NCBI RefSeq assembly: GCF_022965805.1
Contig: NC_133101.1
Span: forward strand, 4,402,001-4,466,000
Reading direction: 5' to 3'
DNA from: Primulina eburnea
Taxonomy: Eukaryota; Streptophyta; Magnoliopsida; Lamiales; Gesneriaceae
Length of the DNA: 64,000 bases
Below are positions 10,553 through 20,812 of the stretch, piece after piece (position 1 is the first letter of the stretch; every line of letters begins with the position of its first letter). The notes beneath the pieces were generated by a model, which did not search any database, was not told the origin of the DNA, and was given only the letters and a program-made list of their open reading frames with translations. Position numbers and translations under genes: made by a program.

Positions 10553-11029
10553 AACTTATATCGAACCTGCAAACATTGAAATAAATTTTTTCTCATTAAC
10601 GCAACCAATTCACATTAAGCGTCCGAAACTTTAACAAATTACATGTAACATTCATGAGATGAACATGATATAACTTCCCGATGAGAGGTTGACACAAAAT
10701 TCTTCATGTCTGATGCTGTCATTACTTGGGAAACTAATAGTACTATGCTTGAAGTAAATCTTTTACCTCGCAAATTCCGAAAACTTAAAACAGAAAAGAC
10801 CAAATAAACGTAAACTCCAATAATTCGAGGGTAGACGATTAATCGGAACAAAGGGCTTTATTAAAAGTAAAACATCCAAAGTCTTTAAGGATCAACCTAA
10901 ATTTCATCAACGATTTGTCTGTATTTGTGCAATAAATAAACATCTGATGATAGATTTGGAGGCGTCTCTTGGAAGACAGACAGGAGAAAGTATTTTTTTT
11001 ATCAACTTGACTGGGCGTTACGTTTCAGC

Positions 11030-11386
11030 TACCTTCTACGGTGGTTGCTGCTCCGATCCGGTGACTGCACGATCCGATTATGGCGAGGAAAGAAGGGTGA
11101 CGGGTTTGGGGAAGAAAGGGGTTACGGCCGATTGAGTTTTGGGGAATAGGGTTGGCTTCTCTTTTGGGACAAGTTGATGGTTTATTTTTTTTACTTCAAC
11201 AAATATAAATTTTTTATTATTTGTAATTTTTTATTCTATTAAAACTATTATATCAAAATAAAATATTACAGAAAATCAGAGGTAAAGCTCGTGTTTTTTA
11301 AATTTTGAAATAAAAAAAATGTTTTACTTCGTTGGTAATCGTCGAATTAACCAATGACGAAATAAAAACAAAAAATTCTACTAGTG
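11030..11386 (-). repeat. Right terminal inverted repeat of the CACTA element
   Basis: Inverse of 5312-5655. The outer end is a perfect CACTAGTAGAA when read inward. It contains the putative promoter or leader for the minus-strand GEX1-like transcript. Confidence 0.8.
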
Positions 11387-11461
11387 CGAGCTTCCGAGTA
11401 CCCAAATGTCAAGAAGAGAATCATAAATCAAAATTTCTAAAAAAAAAATCATAAAACCTTT
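11387..11461 (+). repeat. Right copy of the direct repeat flanking the CACTA element (75 bp)
   Basis: Starts CGAGCTTCCGAGTACCC at the base after the transposon and ends ATAAAACCTTT. It is the same sequence as 5240-5311. Confidence 0.9.
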
Positions 11462-12340
11462 TATTCAAAATCTTGAGAATATGCACTTGATTTCGGGCCA
11501 TATGTCATTTCGCAAAAGTTATATTTAACCTTTATGGTTCATAGATTTCGAGTTTCGAAATGGTTCTACTTTGAAATACAACCATCATATGTTGTGAGGT
11601 GATTTACCGTCGAAGAGCTCGCTAGCGCCATAAGCGAGACAATATCGATTCAACAATGATAATTAAATTATACTCTTGCTTGTATACAATATTTCAAGTC
11701 ATTTTGCATCCCGTTCCCTTGTCAAAAAGACTTGGTTTGATGCGGGATCTACTCCATGAGGAGCGGTGTGGACGTAAATGATATCATCACGACCGAATTA
11801 AACCATGAACGCCATCTCGATGCAACGATTATTGTCTAAATTATTTTCCTACATTAAACACTCGGGCTGATTGCACCAAGCCTTTGTAGAAAGTGTAAAA
11901 AAATATTAATAGGCATAAGGGAAAATTGCACTTTTGATTTTGTCGTTTTTGTTTCTTTGTGGTTTTGTTCTTCTTTGTTGTCAAACTTGATCTTAATCAT
12001 CTCTTTTGTTTTTTTAAATTTAAAATTTTAGACCTTTTTCTTACTTAGTATCATTCTGATATTAATATGATGCTGACGTATATAATGTCATATCAGAACT
12101 TGATGAAAAATGATTAAAATTTCTAAAAATAAAATATATGTTTTAACCTTGTAATTTGACAACACATATGATCAAAATCTGAGAGAGAGAAATGTATCAT
12201 ATATTAAAGGGTGAGGGTTTTAAATGCAATTAATTTTATACAGTTAGTTTTTATTTTTTGAAATTTTAAAAGAGATACTGGTACAATTAACCATTGATTA
12301 GACACGTATCAAAGCCGTCAACATTGTTATTCGTAATGTA
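11462..12340. other. Intergenic, no gene recognised
   Basis: Host flank of the CACTA element. The part at about 11930-12180 resembles other dispersed non-coding stretches in the window (near 53740-54010 and 56880-57140: fibre-like T-rich text with GACGCTGACATATG-type sequence). It may be an unclassified dispersed repeat. Confidence 0.35.
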
Positions 12341-12877
12341 ATTCTAGAATCTGTTGAAAATATATAGAAACTGTAGGACCGTGTATCTTTTCAATGCATG
12401 ATAAATCAACGACCCTAAACTTTGGTTTGACACGTTAATAATATAGTCTCATTCGTAATTATATGTAACGATCCTCTCGAAACCATCTTTTCTCCTAGTC
12501 TTTTTCCTTTCCAAGCTACCTGCAGCCTACCACAATTAATTTTTCAACTTTATTGACCTATATAATATATTATTTATTTTGTGCTTTTTCCTCTTCTTCT
12601 AGTAAGTCTCGTTATTTCTATCCTTGACTAACATTTTCATAGTAGGAGTGCATTTGGTTACCAATTTCTTTTTCTTTTTTTTTTTTAATTTTTTTGAAGC
12701 TTAACATGTTTTTTTTAAAAGATATGTAGTAAGAAACTTCTTCAACCCTTTGACGTATGCAGGGGTTGTATATATATATAGGTATACGACCCTTCCACTT
12801 CCACCATAGTCCATACCTAAAAAAGCCTTCCATATATCTCTCAAAATTTTCACGCTGCGTCTTGAAATCTGATAACA
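12341..12877 (+). promoter_or_regulatory. Promoter region of the first tandem gene
   Basis: Conserved with the upstream regions of the second tandem copy (16360-17656) and of a geneless third copy (21590-21835). Shared blocks include ACGATCCTCT-GAAACC, TTCTTCTAGTAAGTCTC, CTTGACTAACATTTTCATAG and GTGCATTTGGTTACC. A TATA run lies at 12769-12781, about 100 bp before the ATG, and is followed by a leader ending CTTGAAATCTGATAACA that is also shared with copy 2. Confidence 0.6.
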
Positions 12878-13561
12878 ATGGGAGACTTGCATGTTGAAGA
12901 AGAAGTGAGTAGGCTCTCCTTCAGCAATCTTCAGATGGGAGATTCCTATTCGGGATCCCTTCAACATAGCCCGAGAAACACCTCACCCCCAAGTACCGAT
13001 CAGTTTTTCGAGTTTTTCACATCCCAAACGCTGCCCATTTACTCCAGCCATGGTGTCGTTTTCTGCGGAAAAATGATCCACCGGGGTGAAGAAGAAGAAG
13101 AAGAAGAAGAGCTGAACGAGTATCGGAAGAGAGACTACTTCGCCAACCTGAGATCTAACTCTTTCCGTAGATCATCCATAACTGCTCGGAAAGAAAACGG
13201 AGATGATATCTCATTACGACGTTACTCGGGGTCGTCTCATTTCTCTACTACCCCGAGTTATCGCGTGCAGACTGTGAACATCACCGCACTGACTTCCATG
13301 TCGGCGAAATCGAGGAGAAGAATGTTCATGTTCGGTCCCGTGAAGTTCAAGCCCGAGATGGATCTGAGCGAGATCAAGCAGAGGCTGAGGAGGGAACCCG
13401 CGGCGGCGCCGGGGAAGGAAGTGGTTAGTGGTGGCAGTGACCGGAGACTGTGGAGCGTGGTACGATCAAATTTAAGGTTGAGATGGCATCTGACGAGAGT
13501 GTTGACGAAGTCATTCGGTTGCCTTCCGGTGGGCGGCGGCGGCAAAAGGTGGATTGATTAA
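12878..13561 (+). CDS. Uncharacterised plant-specific protein, tandem copy 1
   Basis: Single-exon gene, 227 codons plus stop, starting ATGGGAGACTTGCATG. Blocks in order: acidic N-terminus with RLSFSNLQMGD; QFFEFFTSQTLPIYSSHGVV; VFCGKMIHRGE followed by a seven-glutamate tract; RDYFANLRSNSFRRSS; ARKENGDDISLRRYSGSS; YRVQTVNITALTSMSAKSRR; MFMFGPVKFKPEMDLSEIKQ; and a basic end, LWSVVRSNLRLRWHLTRVLT. No signal peptide or membrane segment; the basic C-terminus and alternating acidic and basic patches suggest a regulatory or scaffold role, but nothing identifies a function. Near-identical in block order to the gene at 17657, differing mainly in indels in the linkers (glutamate tract, AAAPG versus glycine-rich spacer). 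The coding sequence is clearly more GC-rich than its surroundings. Confidence 0.85.
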   Translation: MGDLHVEEEVSRLSFSNLQMGDSYSGSLQHSPRNTSPPSTDQFFEFFTSQTLPIYSSHGVVFCGKMIHRGEEEEEEEELNEYRKRDYFANLRSNSFRRSSITARKENGDDISLRRYSGSSHFSTTPSYRVQTVNITALTSMSAKSRRRMFMFGPVKFKPEMDLSEIKQRLRREPAAAPGKEVVSGGSDRRLWSVVRSNLRLRWHLTRVLTKSFGCLPVGGGGKRWID

Positions 13562-14566
13562 AGTCTCTTTGGCGGGTTCCTTCTTCTTCGACTCGGTGAC
13601 CATGAATGTTGCAATTTAAATATCATGTACTGATTAAGACAGTCGTAGTTTAGAGAAACCAGAAGGAAAATAAATCAGTGATTTTGACAAACAGAGAGGC
13701 TAATTTGAACTGAGAAGGAAAATCAGGGGATAAGTTTTACAAATGTGCGAAAAGTAAGTAGTTCAAGCAGAAGCGAGCCAACTAATTACGAATTTGACGA
13801 AGTAACTTAGCCCGTATAAGGTTTAAGTAAACTGTAAAGTTCCAACTAGGCATCTGCATGCATGCATGCAGAGCAAATTGTATCGGTACCCAGTGTAAAA
13901 ATTATAAAAAACGGAAAAACCTAATTTCTAAAAAAAGTTGTATTTAAAACTTTGTGTTTTTTTTAAATTAATAACCCCTACAACCAGTGTAAAAGTGCTT
14001 GATTTTGTTTTAAACACGAGAATTAAATTTTCTAAAAAAAATTGGAAGATGCATTTACGTTTTTAGACTTTTTAATTGAGAGTCTGTTGTAATTAGTCGC
14101 ATAATTAGCTCGTGTTTCAAGGTTAATTTGCACCCTGTGCTGGTGGAGTGTGGATGATTGGATGGATGGGATGAGTACACTCACGTTGGTATTATTGGAA
14201 CCATTGTGAGTGAACAATTGTGAGTGGGTGTTGGTCACGCTGATAATTTTTTAAAAAAATTCACGCTGCTCATTTTATTTTTTTATTTGTTTTCATCTTT
14301 TAAAAATTATTCCAACGTTTAATTTTTTAAAAAAATTATTATTTTATTGCAAAAAAGTCTGAGGGGTTTAAATTTTGAAACAATCACTTCTCAAAACTTG
14401 TGGATATGACATGTATTTGTAGGTGTTACCGATTCACGTAATGAAATTAATGTGTTACACGAATATCTCATATTCAATAACATCTTGCAATGACATGCAC
14501 AGGTGGTTAATTTCATGGTGAACGAAATTCAATATACAAAAAGATATTACCTAACATATGAATTAT
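13562..14566. other. Intergenic downstream of tandem copy 1
   Basis: Contains the 3' flank of the gene, a short CATGCATG run at 13856-13868 and AT-rich filler. No other feature supported. Confidence 0.4.
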
Positions 14567-14747
14567 GAGTAAGTCTCTTGTGAGACGGTCACATGAATCT
14601 TTATCTGTGAGATGAGTCAACCCTACCGATATTCACAATAAAAGTAATACTTTTAGCATAAAAAATAATATTTTTCATTGATAACCCAAATAAGAGATCT
14701 GTCTCACAAAATACGACCCGTGAGACTGTCTCACACAAGTTTTTGCC
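14567..14747 (+). mobile_element. MITE, GTGAGAC family
   Basis: Begins GAGTAAGTCTCTTGTGAGAC and ends CACAAGTTTTTGCC, with the conserved core CAACCCTACCGATATTCACA and CCAAATAAGAGATCTGTCTC. Confidence 0.85.
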
Positions 14748-14863
14748 GATGAATTATATCCAGACTGAGCTACTTTCATGAAGGGTTTTTTTTTTCTGGA
14801 GTATCCTAATAGAAGTTGTTTAAGGAAAGACAAAAGGCTACAAAGAAATATGTCAAACGAGCA

Positions 14864-14871
14864 TTTGAAGT
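14864..14871. repeat. Target-site duplication (TTTGAAGT), left of the hAT element
   Basis: Eight-base direct repeat, identical to 15523-15530. Confidence 0.85.
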
Positions 14872-15522
14872 TAGGGGTGGGCATAAAACCCGAAAAACCG
14901 AAAAAACCGACCGAACCGAATAATTCGGTTTAAATGGTTCGGTTTTATCGGTTTTTCGGTCGGTTATGGTTTTAAAATTTATGAAATTCGGTTTTTCGGT
15001 TCGGTTTTCGGTTTTCATCCCCGAAAAAACCGAAAAACCGAACCGGCCATATTATTGTTAAGTATAATGTTTTTATGTATAATGGGTCATATTATTGTTT
15101 AGTATAAGACTTTTTATGTATAATGGGCCTATTAAGATTTAAGAACTTAGTATCATTAGCTCTCAATTTTCAATCCGATTGTTTTTTCTTCTTTCTCACC
15201 ACTCACCAGTCGATGTTTTCTTTTCTTTTCTGTATATATTTCTTTAATTTTTTATATAAAAAATTAAGTCCCACAAATTAAATGTTTGAAAAATACTATG
15301 ATTTATATTTTAAAGACATAAAGTGACGTATAATTTTATTTCGTAACAAATTTTAGCTAACCGTATATAACCGGCCGTATAAACCGAACCGAAATACAAA
15401 AAAACCGAACCGAACCGTAATAAAATGGTTCGGTTTTGGACTAGAGATATTCAAAACCGAAAACCGAAAAACCGAACCATTGTAGAGTAAAACCGGACCG
15501 AACCGGCCGTTGCCCACCCCTA
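14872..15522. mobile_element. Non-autonomous hAT transposon (651 bp) with AACCGAACCGA-rich subterminal repeats
   Basis: Ends are TAGGGGTGGGCA and its exact inverse TGCCCACCCCTA. An 8-bp target duplication, TTTGAAGT, flanks it, which is the length typical of hAT elements. Both subterminal regions (about 14885-15050 and 15355-15515) are packed with AAACCGAA/TTCGGTTT motifs in both orientations. The centre is AT-rich and non-coding. Confidence 0.9.
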
Positions 15523-15530
15523 TTTGAAGT
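15523..15530. repeat. Target-site duplication (TTTGAAGT), right of the hAT element
   Basis: Exact copy of 14864-14871. Confidence 0.85.
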
Positions 15531-16359
15531 GTTCTAAGCTCGATAGACAAATGTTAGAGGTCCAGCTTGTTATTGGTACATAAAAAAGTTAAAACATATT
15601 TGTTAACATGCATTATTTTGCACAAGATGATTGTTGAAGATTAGGGAGGGCAAATTGATATAACGATGAAGAGAATGAACCCACACAACCCATCCAAGGC
15701 TCAAACCGAGAATTTCATGATTATTTGCGGACAAATTATGAACTACATGATAGTCAAATATATCACAAATTTCATACCGACTTAGTTAAACATATTAATT
15801 AAGCACAATACAACAATTATAATTGAATTAGTATTTTACATATTTCGGAATGCTTTATTTATACGTTATTTTTTTATTTTATGCAAGCGTTTTTTTTTTA
15901 TGTTGTACTAATTCATTTCAAATTTATAATAATATTTTAATTTTAAATAAATTACACTCGGAAAATAATATGAAATAATTCTAAGTATTAAGTATATTTG
16001 AAAAAATATTATTATTTATTTTAAGTATTAATTATTTATATATGTAAATAAAATTGAAAAATGTATTTATTAAATGTAAACTAAGAATAAATATGAATGA
16101 GAGACTTAGAAATAATGAGTATTAATATTAAAATAAATTTAGGATAATGAATGTATTAATATAATGTATATGTGATAATACGTTAAAAATTGAAATAATA
16201 CGACACCGTTTTAGGGGGAAAAAAACCATGATGTCTGAATTATTTTCTAACATTAAACACCAGTCCGTCACTGTTGTACTATTTTATTATAATTTAATGA
16301 ATTTGAAATTTGTTGAAAATGAATATTGCAGAATATTTTCAATGATTCTGAACTCTAGA
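15531..16359. other. Intergenic, AT-rich, no gene recognised
   Basis: Strongly AT-rich filler without recognisable coding or repeat boundaries. The right edge grades into the duplicated promoter of tandem copy 2. Confidence 0.4.
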
Positions 16360-16675
16360 AGCCATGCTGTCTCTCTCTCGTGTTCATTTCCTTTCCTAAA
16401 TTTTCAACTTTATTAATTATTTTGCGCTTATTATTTATTATTTATTATTATTATTATTCTTCTTCTAGTAACTCTCATTATTTCTATGCTTGACTAACAT
16501 TTTCATAGTAGCAGTGCATTTGGTTACCAAATTTTTTTTTGTTGAAAACAATTTTTTTTTTGAAATTTTATGGAAAATTACAAATTTGTATTTTTATTTG
16601 GATATTTGCGTTTTTTTATCTTTTATATTATCAAATTTCAGTTTAAACATACATGTATGTATATATACACATACA

Positions 16676-16678
<3 letters not shown>

Positions 16679-16728
<50 letters not shown>
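16679..16728. repeat. (AT)n microsatellite
   Basis: About 50 bp of uninterrupted AT dinucleotides. Confidence 0.95.
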
Positions 16729-16731
<3 letters not shown>

Positions 16732-17044
16732 AATTTTAGTTTTTTTTTTCACAAGAGCGCTGATAAAACACGTCAATGATACTTGACGTCATTTCAACAT
16801 CACATATATATCATATATATCATGTTGAAAAAATGATTTAAAAATAAAAAATAAAGATATTAGATCTGAACAGAAATTTGAACAAACATTTATGACCAAA
16901 AAATACGATGAGACAAATGTATAAAATCGATGCCATTTTCAATTATTGTTTAGTCAGCATTCTCAGAGAATTTAAAACCCTAATTCTCATTTTCATAATC
17001 ATATTAGCAAAAAAATAAACACACATAGATTAATATTCATTAGA

Positions 17045-17212
17045 TGAGTTCATAAGACGGTCTCACGGATCTTTATCCATGAGACGGATCACTCGTGTCC
17101 ATATTTATAATAAAAATTAATAAATTTGACATTAAAAATAATATTTTTTCGTGGATTACCCATTTAGAATATCTGTTTCACAAAATTGATTCGTGAGACT
17201 GATCACTCACGT
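17045..17212 (+). mobile_element. MITE, GTGAGAC family, diverged copy
   Basis: AAGACGGTCTCACGGATC near the left end, TATTTATAATAAAAATTAAT in the middle, and TTCGTGAGACTGATCACTC at the right end. It sits inside the expanded promoter of tandem copy 2. Confidence 0.65.
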
Positions 17213-17386
17213 GTTATTAGATATGATTCAATTTTGGTGTTTTATTTTCAATGTGAAAATTATGTCTATTTATCGCCATTGTAAAATCTATATTAATAAT
17301 AAATCGGATATTACAAAAAATGAATTATAAGAACACATTCTTTCTTATTTTTTAAATAGCAACACAATTTTTCTTTTCTCAATATA

Positions 17387-17390
<4 letters not shown>

Positions 17391-17428
<38 letters not shown>
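17391..17428. repeat. (AT)n microsatellite
   Basis: About 36 bp of AT dinucleotides upstream of tandem copy 2. Confidence 0.9.
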
Positions 17429-17432
<4 letters not shown>

Positions 17433-17518
17433 TAATTATGATAAAAAATATTAGAATGTCGCGTACGTAAGAAACTTCCTAAATCTTGACGTATATATGC
17501 AGGGTGCGGTCGCCGGTC

Positions 17519-17559
<41 letters not shown>

Positions 17560-17656
17560 TTTACCGCTTCATGTAATGCCATACCCCAAAAAGCCTGATT
17601 CCATATATCTCTCTCACACAATTTAATTTCACACAGTGTCTTGAAATCTGACAACA

Positions 17657-18358
17657 ATGGGAGACATGATGCATGTTGAAGAAGAAGAAGCAGCTAGTAG
17701 GCTCTCCTTCAGCAATCTTCCGCTCCGAGATAACAACTCGCCCCGATCCCTTCAACACAGCCCGGTAAGTAAGGATCAGCTTTTCGAGTTTTTCACATCC
17801 CAAACCCTGCCCGTTTTCTCCAACCAAGGGGTCGTTTTCTGCGGAAAAATCATCCACGAGGAAAAAGAAGAAGAGCTGAGCCTGAACGAGTTTCAGAAGA
17901 GAGACTACTTCGCCAACCTGAGATCTCACTCTTTCCGTAGATCATCCATAACTGCTCGGAAAGAAAACGGAGATGATATATCATGTCGACGTTACTCGGG
18001 CTCGTCTCGGTTCTCTACTCCGCCCGGTTATCGTGTGCAGAGTGTGAACATCTCCGCACTGACTTCCATGTCGGCGAAATCGAGGAGAAGAATGTTCATG
18101 TTCGGTCCGGTGAAGTTCAAGCCCGAGATGGATCTCAGCGAGATCAAGCAGAGGTTGAGGAGGGAACGGGCGGCGCCGGGGAAGGAAGTGGTGAGCGGCG
18201 GTGGGAAAGGTGGTGGTGTCGGCGGCAGTGGCCGGAGACTGTGGAGCGTGGTACAATCAAATTTAAGGTTGAGATGGCAGCTGACGAGGGTTTTTACAAA
18301 GTCATTCAGTTGCCTTCGGGTGGGCGGCGGCGAAAGGGGGATTGTCGTGGGCAATTGA
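17657..18358 (+). CDS. Uncharacterised plant-specific protein, tandem copy 2
   Basis: Single-exon gene of 233 codons plus stop, starting ATGGGAGACATGATGC. It matches tandem copy 1 in every block: RLSFSNLPLRD, QLFEFFTSQTLPVFSNQGVV, VFCGKIIHEEKEEE, RDYFANLRSHSFRRSS, ARKENGDDISCRRYSGSS, ALTSMSAKSRRRMFMFG, KPEMDLSEIKQRLRRE, LWSVVQSNLRLRWQLTRVFT. It differs by a glycine-rich insertion (GGGKGGGVGGSG, about residues 186-197) and a shorter glutamate tract. Intact frame and many conservative or silent changes argue that both copies are kept by selection, but this was not measured. Function unknown. Other open frames over 17981-18390 are shadows of this gene. Confidence 0.85.
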   Translation: MGDMMHVEEEEAASRLSFSNLPLRDNNSPRSLQHSPVSKDQLFEFFTSQTLPVFSNQGVVFCGKIIHEEKEEELSLNEFQKRDYFANLRSHSFRRSSITARKENGDDISCRRYSGSSRFSTPPGYRVQSVNISALTSMSAKSRRRMFMFGPVKFKPEMDLSEIKQRLRRERAAPGKEVVSGGGKGGGVGGSGRRLWSVVQSNLRLRWQLTRVFTKSFSCLRVGGGERGIVVGN

Positions 18359-18939
18359 AGTCTTTTAGACTAACAGAAATAAGTATGTAGTAGAATACCA
18401 TTTTTTTTTGTAAAACAAATAATATTAATAAGGAATTAATTTTTCTATAAAATATCATAGAATCCAACCTCTAAATTTGGATTATGCAATTTCGAATCCA
18501 TTATATTTCGAATTATACAATTTCAATAATAATTATAATAAAATTTAAATAAATTGTTCATTTGAAATTCATCAACAAAATCAAATTCCATATTCATGAC
18601 ATTCTAAAAAAAATCCATATTCATGTTATATTCTTTTAGTTAAAAAAATTACATTAATAATTGAATTTTGAAATAATTTAGCTAATCAAATAATGATTAT
18701 TGAGTTATTCAAAATGCATGGAAATCAAGTGATGTGTATGTATATATTGCCAATGAATTGGCATCCACACATCTGGTCACGTCACGAGCTCCCATGCGTT
18801 TGCCCACTTGGCACCCTATATTGAAGTGGCGTGTTGGTGGGGGATCTTGATTAAAGTTAGTTTATAAATTTTCCGGTTAAAGGCTGATTACGTTCATCTA
18901 GATAAAATATAGTCAAATGTGAATTCTTCCTTTCAATAT
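18359..18939. other. Intergenic downstream of tandem copy 2
   Basis: AT-rich. The 18760-18850 stretch is less AT-rich (CACGTCACGAGCTCCCATGC) but shows no coding frame. Nothing called. Confidence 0.4.
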
Positions 18940-18971
18940 ACATATATATATATATAGAATTCTTCCTTTCA

Positions 18972-19051
<80 letters not shown>
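18940..19051. repeat. (AT)n microsatellite with duplicated flank
   Basis: The sequence GAATTCTTCCTTTCAATATA is present twice (18920-18940 and 18957-18977), each followed by an AT array. The second array is about 70 bp long. Confidence 0.9.
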
Positions 19052-19056
<5 letters not shown>

Positions 19057-19082
19057 CATTCCACAGAATGAAAGTCTTCTTA

Positions 19083-20631
19083 CGAGGGGTTTTTTTTATA
19101 ATTAATTTAAAAATAAAAAAATATTTCAAAAATAATTTTTTAAAAAATTATTTTGCAAAACTACTTTAACATGTGTTTACGAAATGCGGACGCTCCACAT
19201 GGACAAGCACTGTATATTATTATTATTGTTGTTGTTATTGTTTTTTAATAATTAATTTATTCGAATATATTATTATTATTATTTATTATAATTTTTAATT
19301 ATTAATTTAATTCGAATGAAAAATATAAAATATAAATATTTATATTATATGTTAATTATTAAAAAATTTGTATTATTTGATAGGGTGATTAAAAAATTAG
19401 AGATATGAGAAGATTGAAAGGAGAAAATTAAAAATATATGAGAGGATTGAAGGGAGAAAATTAAGGAGAATCAAAATAGTAGTCTTTCACCAATACACCA
19501 ATAAAATGTTTAACTTTAGCATATAGTATCCATGAAACTTACGCTGCATTATAATATTTTCATTCTATTATTAAATTTACATTGTTTATTTTTTATTTAA
19601 GCTATTATTATTAATTTAATTTCAATCGCAACATAAAAACTCACACGACGTGAAAGTATATTTATAAATATATTATTATCATTATCATTTTTAATTTAAT
19701 TTCAATCGCAACATAAAAATATTTTGTATTATTTGGTTGGGTGATTGAAAAATTAGAGATATATAAGAGGATTGAAGGAAGAAAATTAAGGAGAATAAAA
19801 ATAGTATTCTTTCATCAATACACCAATAAGATGTTTAACTTTATCATATATTATCGATAAAATTTACAGTATATATTATCGATAAAATTTACACTGAATT
19901 AAAATATTTTCATTCTATTCATAAAAATACATTGTTTATTTTCTATTTAAGATATTATTATTAATTGAATTTAAATCACAACATTAAAATAAAATATTAA
20001 TCACAACATAAAAATACAATATTAATATATTATACAAGTAATTATTAATGCTTGCCTGCTTCCTTCACTGTTGGCCTTCTCATTTTTATAGATTGATTTA
20101 TTTAATAAATCTATTAATAATAATAAACCCACTATATATAATTATATGTTTTACAATTAATTTTTAATGAAATATGTGTTTATATAATTTTGAGAGAATT
20201 CGAAATGAGACTTCCTAAAATATCTTTTTGACCAATATATTTTATGTACGTTTTCTTGGAACAATAATTTAAAAATAAAAAATATTTTTCAATTCTCTCA
20301 TATCTTTCATATTTTTAAAATGGAACAATAAATATTTTTTCAATCCTCTGATATTTTTAAAATGTTGATTTTATGTATGTTTTCCTTCAATCATCTCATA
20401 TCTTTAATTTTTCAAACACTCAATTAAATAATACAAAATATTTAATAATTAACATATATTATAAGTATTTATATTTTATATATTTCATTCGAATTTAATT
20501 AATTATTAAAAATTATAATAAATAATAAATAATAATAATAAAATAAAAATATTTAATAATTAACACATATTATAAATATTTATATTTTATATTTTTCATT
20601 CGAATTTAATTAATTATTAAAAATTATAATA

Positions 20632-20680
<49 letters not shown>

Positions 20681-20812
20681 TGCCGTGCTTTCATGGACGA
20701 GCGTTCGTTTGTAAGCACGGATTAAAATGGTTTTGTAAATAAATTTTTTTTTGAATTATTTTTAAAAAAATTTATTTTTAAATTAATTATATAAAAAAAA
20801 AAACCCTTTTAC
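19083..20812. mobile_element. Large foldback element (~1.7 kb) with internal tandem duplication
   Basis: The outer ends are inverse copies: GAGGGGTTTTTTTTATAATTAATTTAAAAAT on the left against its complement at about 20770-20812. Pairing continues inward over the TTAATTCGAATGAAAAATAT blocks (about 19300 versus about 20480-20600). Between the arms, a ~360-bp unit is repeated directly (about 19367-19640 and 19724-20000), sharing GGGTGATT-AAAAATTAGAGATAT, CACCAATA-GATGTTTAACTTT and TTTTCATTCTATT. No coding capacity. A MITE-like or foldback element; the target duplication is not resolved. Confidence 0.6.
20626..20681. repeat. (AAT)n microsatellite
   Basis: About 55 bp of AAT units in the right arm of the foldback element. 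Confidence 0.9.

Larger units (their letters stand above)
5312..11386. mobile_element. Non-autonomous CACTA-superfamily DNA transposon with captured gene fragments
   Basis: The right end reads inward CACTAGTAGAATTTTTTG and the left end CATTAGTAGAATTTATAG (one C-to-T change). The two ends stay complementary for about 340 bp (roughly 5312-5655 and 11030-11386), sharing TTTTTATTT-GTCATTGGTTA, CGACGAAGTAAAAC, CCCGTCACCCTTCTTTCCTC and GTAGAAGGTAGCTG. Such CACTA ends and an accompanying Ulp1-like protease segment are established traits of plant CACTA (En/Spm) elements. Inside are a TSR1 fragment (+), two Ulp1-like copies in inverted orientation, and a GEX1-like fragment (-). No TNP2-type transposase frame is visible, so it must have been moved by another element's enzyme. 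The usual 3-bp target duplication is not found; a 72-75 bp duplication sits there instead. The class assignment rests on the terminal bases and the protease; a foldback-like derivative is the alternative. Confidence 0.85.
16360..17656 (+). promoter_or_regulatory. Promoter region of tandem copy 2, expanded by about 0.85 kb of inserted sequence
   Basis: The outer part (16440-16530) matches 12590-12665 and the inner part (about 17455-17656) matches 12725-12877, including GTAAGAAACTTC, GACGTATATATGCAGGG and the leader TGAAATCTGACAACA. The intervening 16560-17450 has no counterpart in copy 1. It holds two (AT)n arrays and a GTGAGAC-family MITE, so part of the distal promoter has been pushed away from the gene. 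A TATA run at 17522-17557 precedes the ATG by about 100 bp. Confidence 0.6.

Noticed and set aside
17981..18390. Several overlapping open frames on both strands over tandem copy 2
   Set aside because: They are shadows of the GC-rich real gene; only the 233-codon frame has a conserved paralogue in the same frame.
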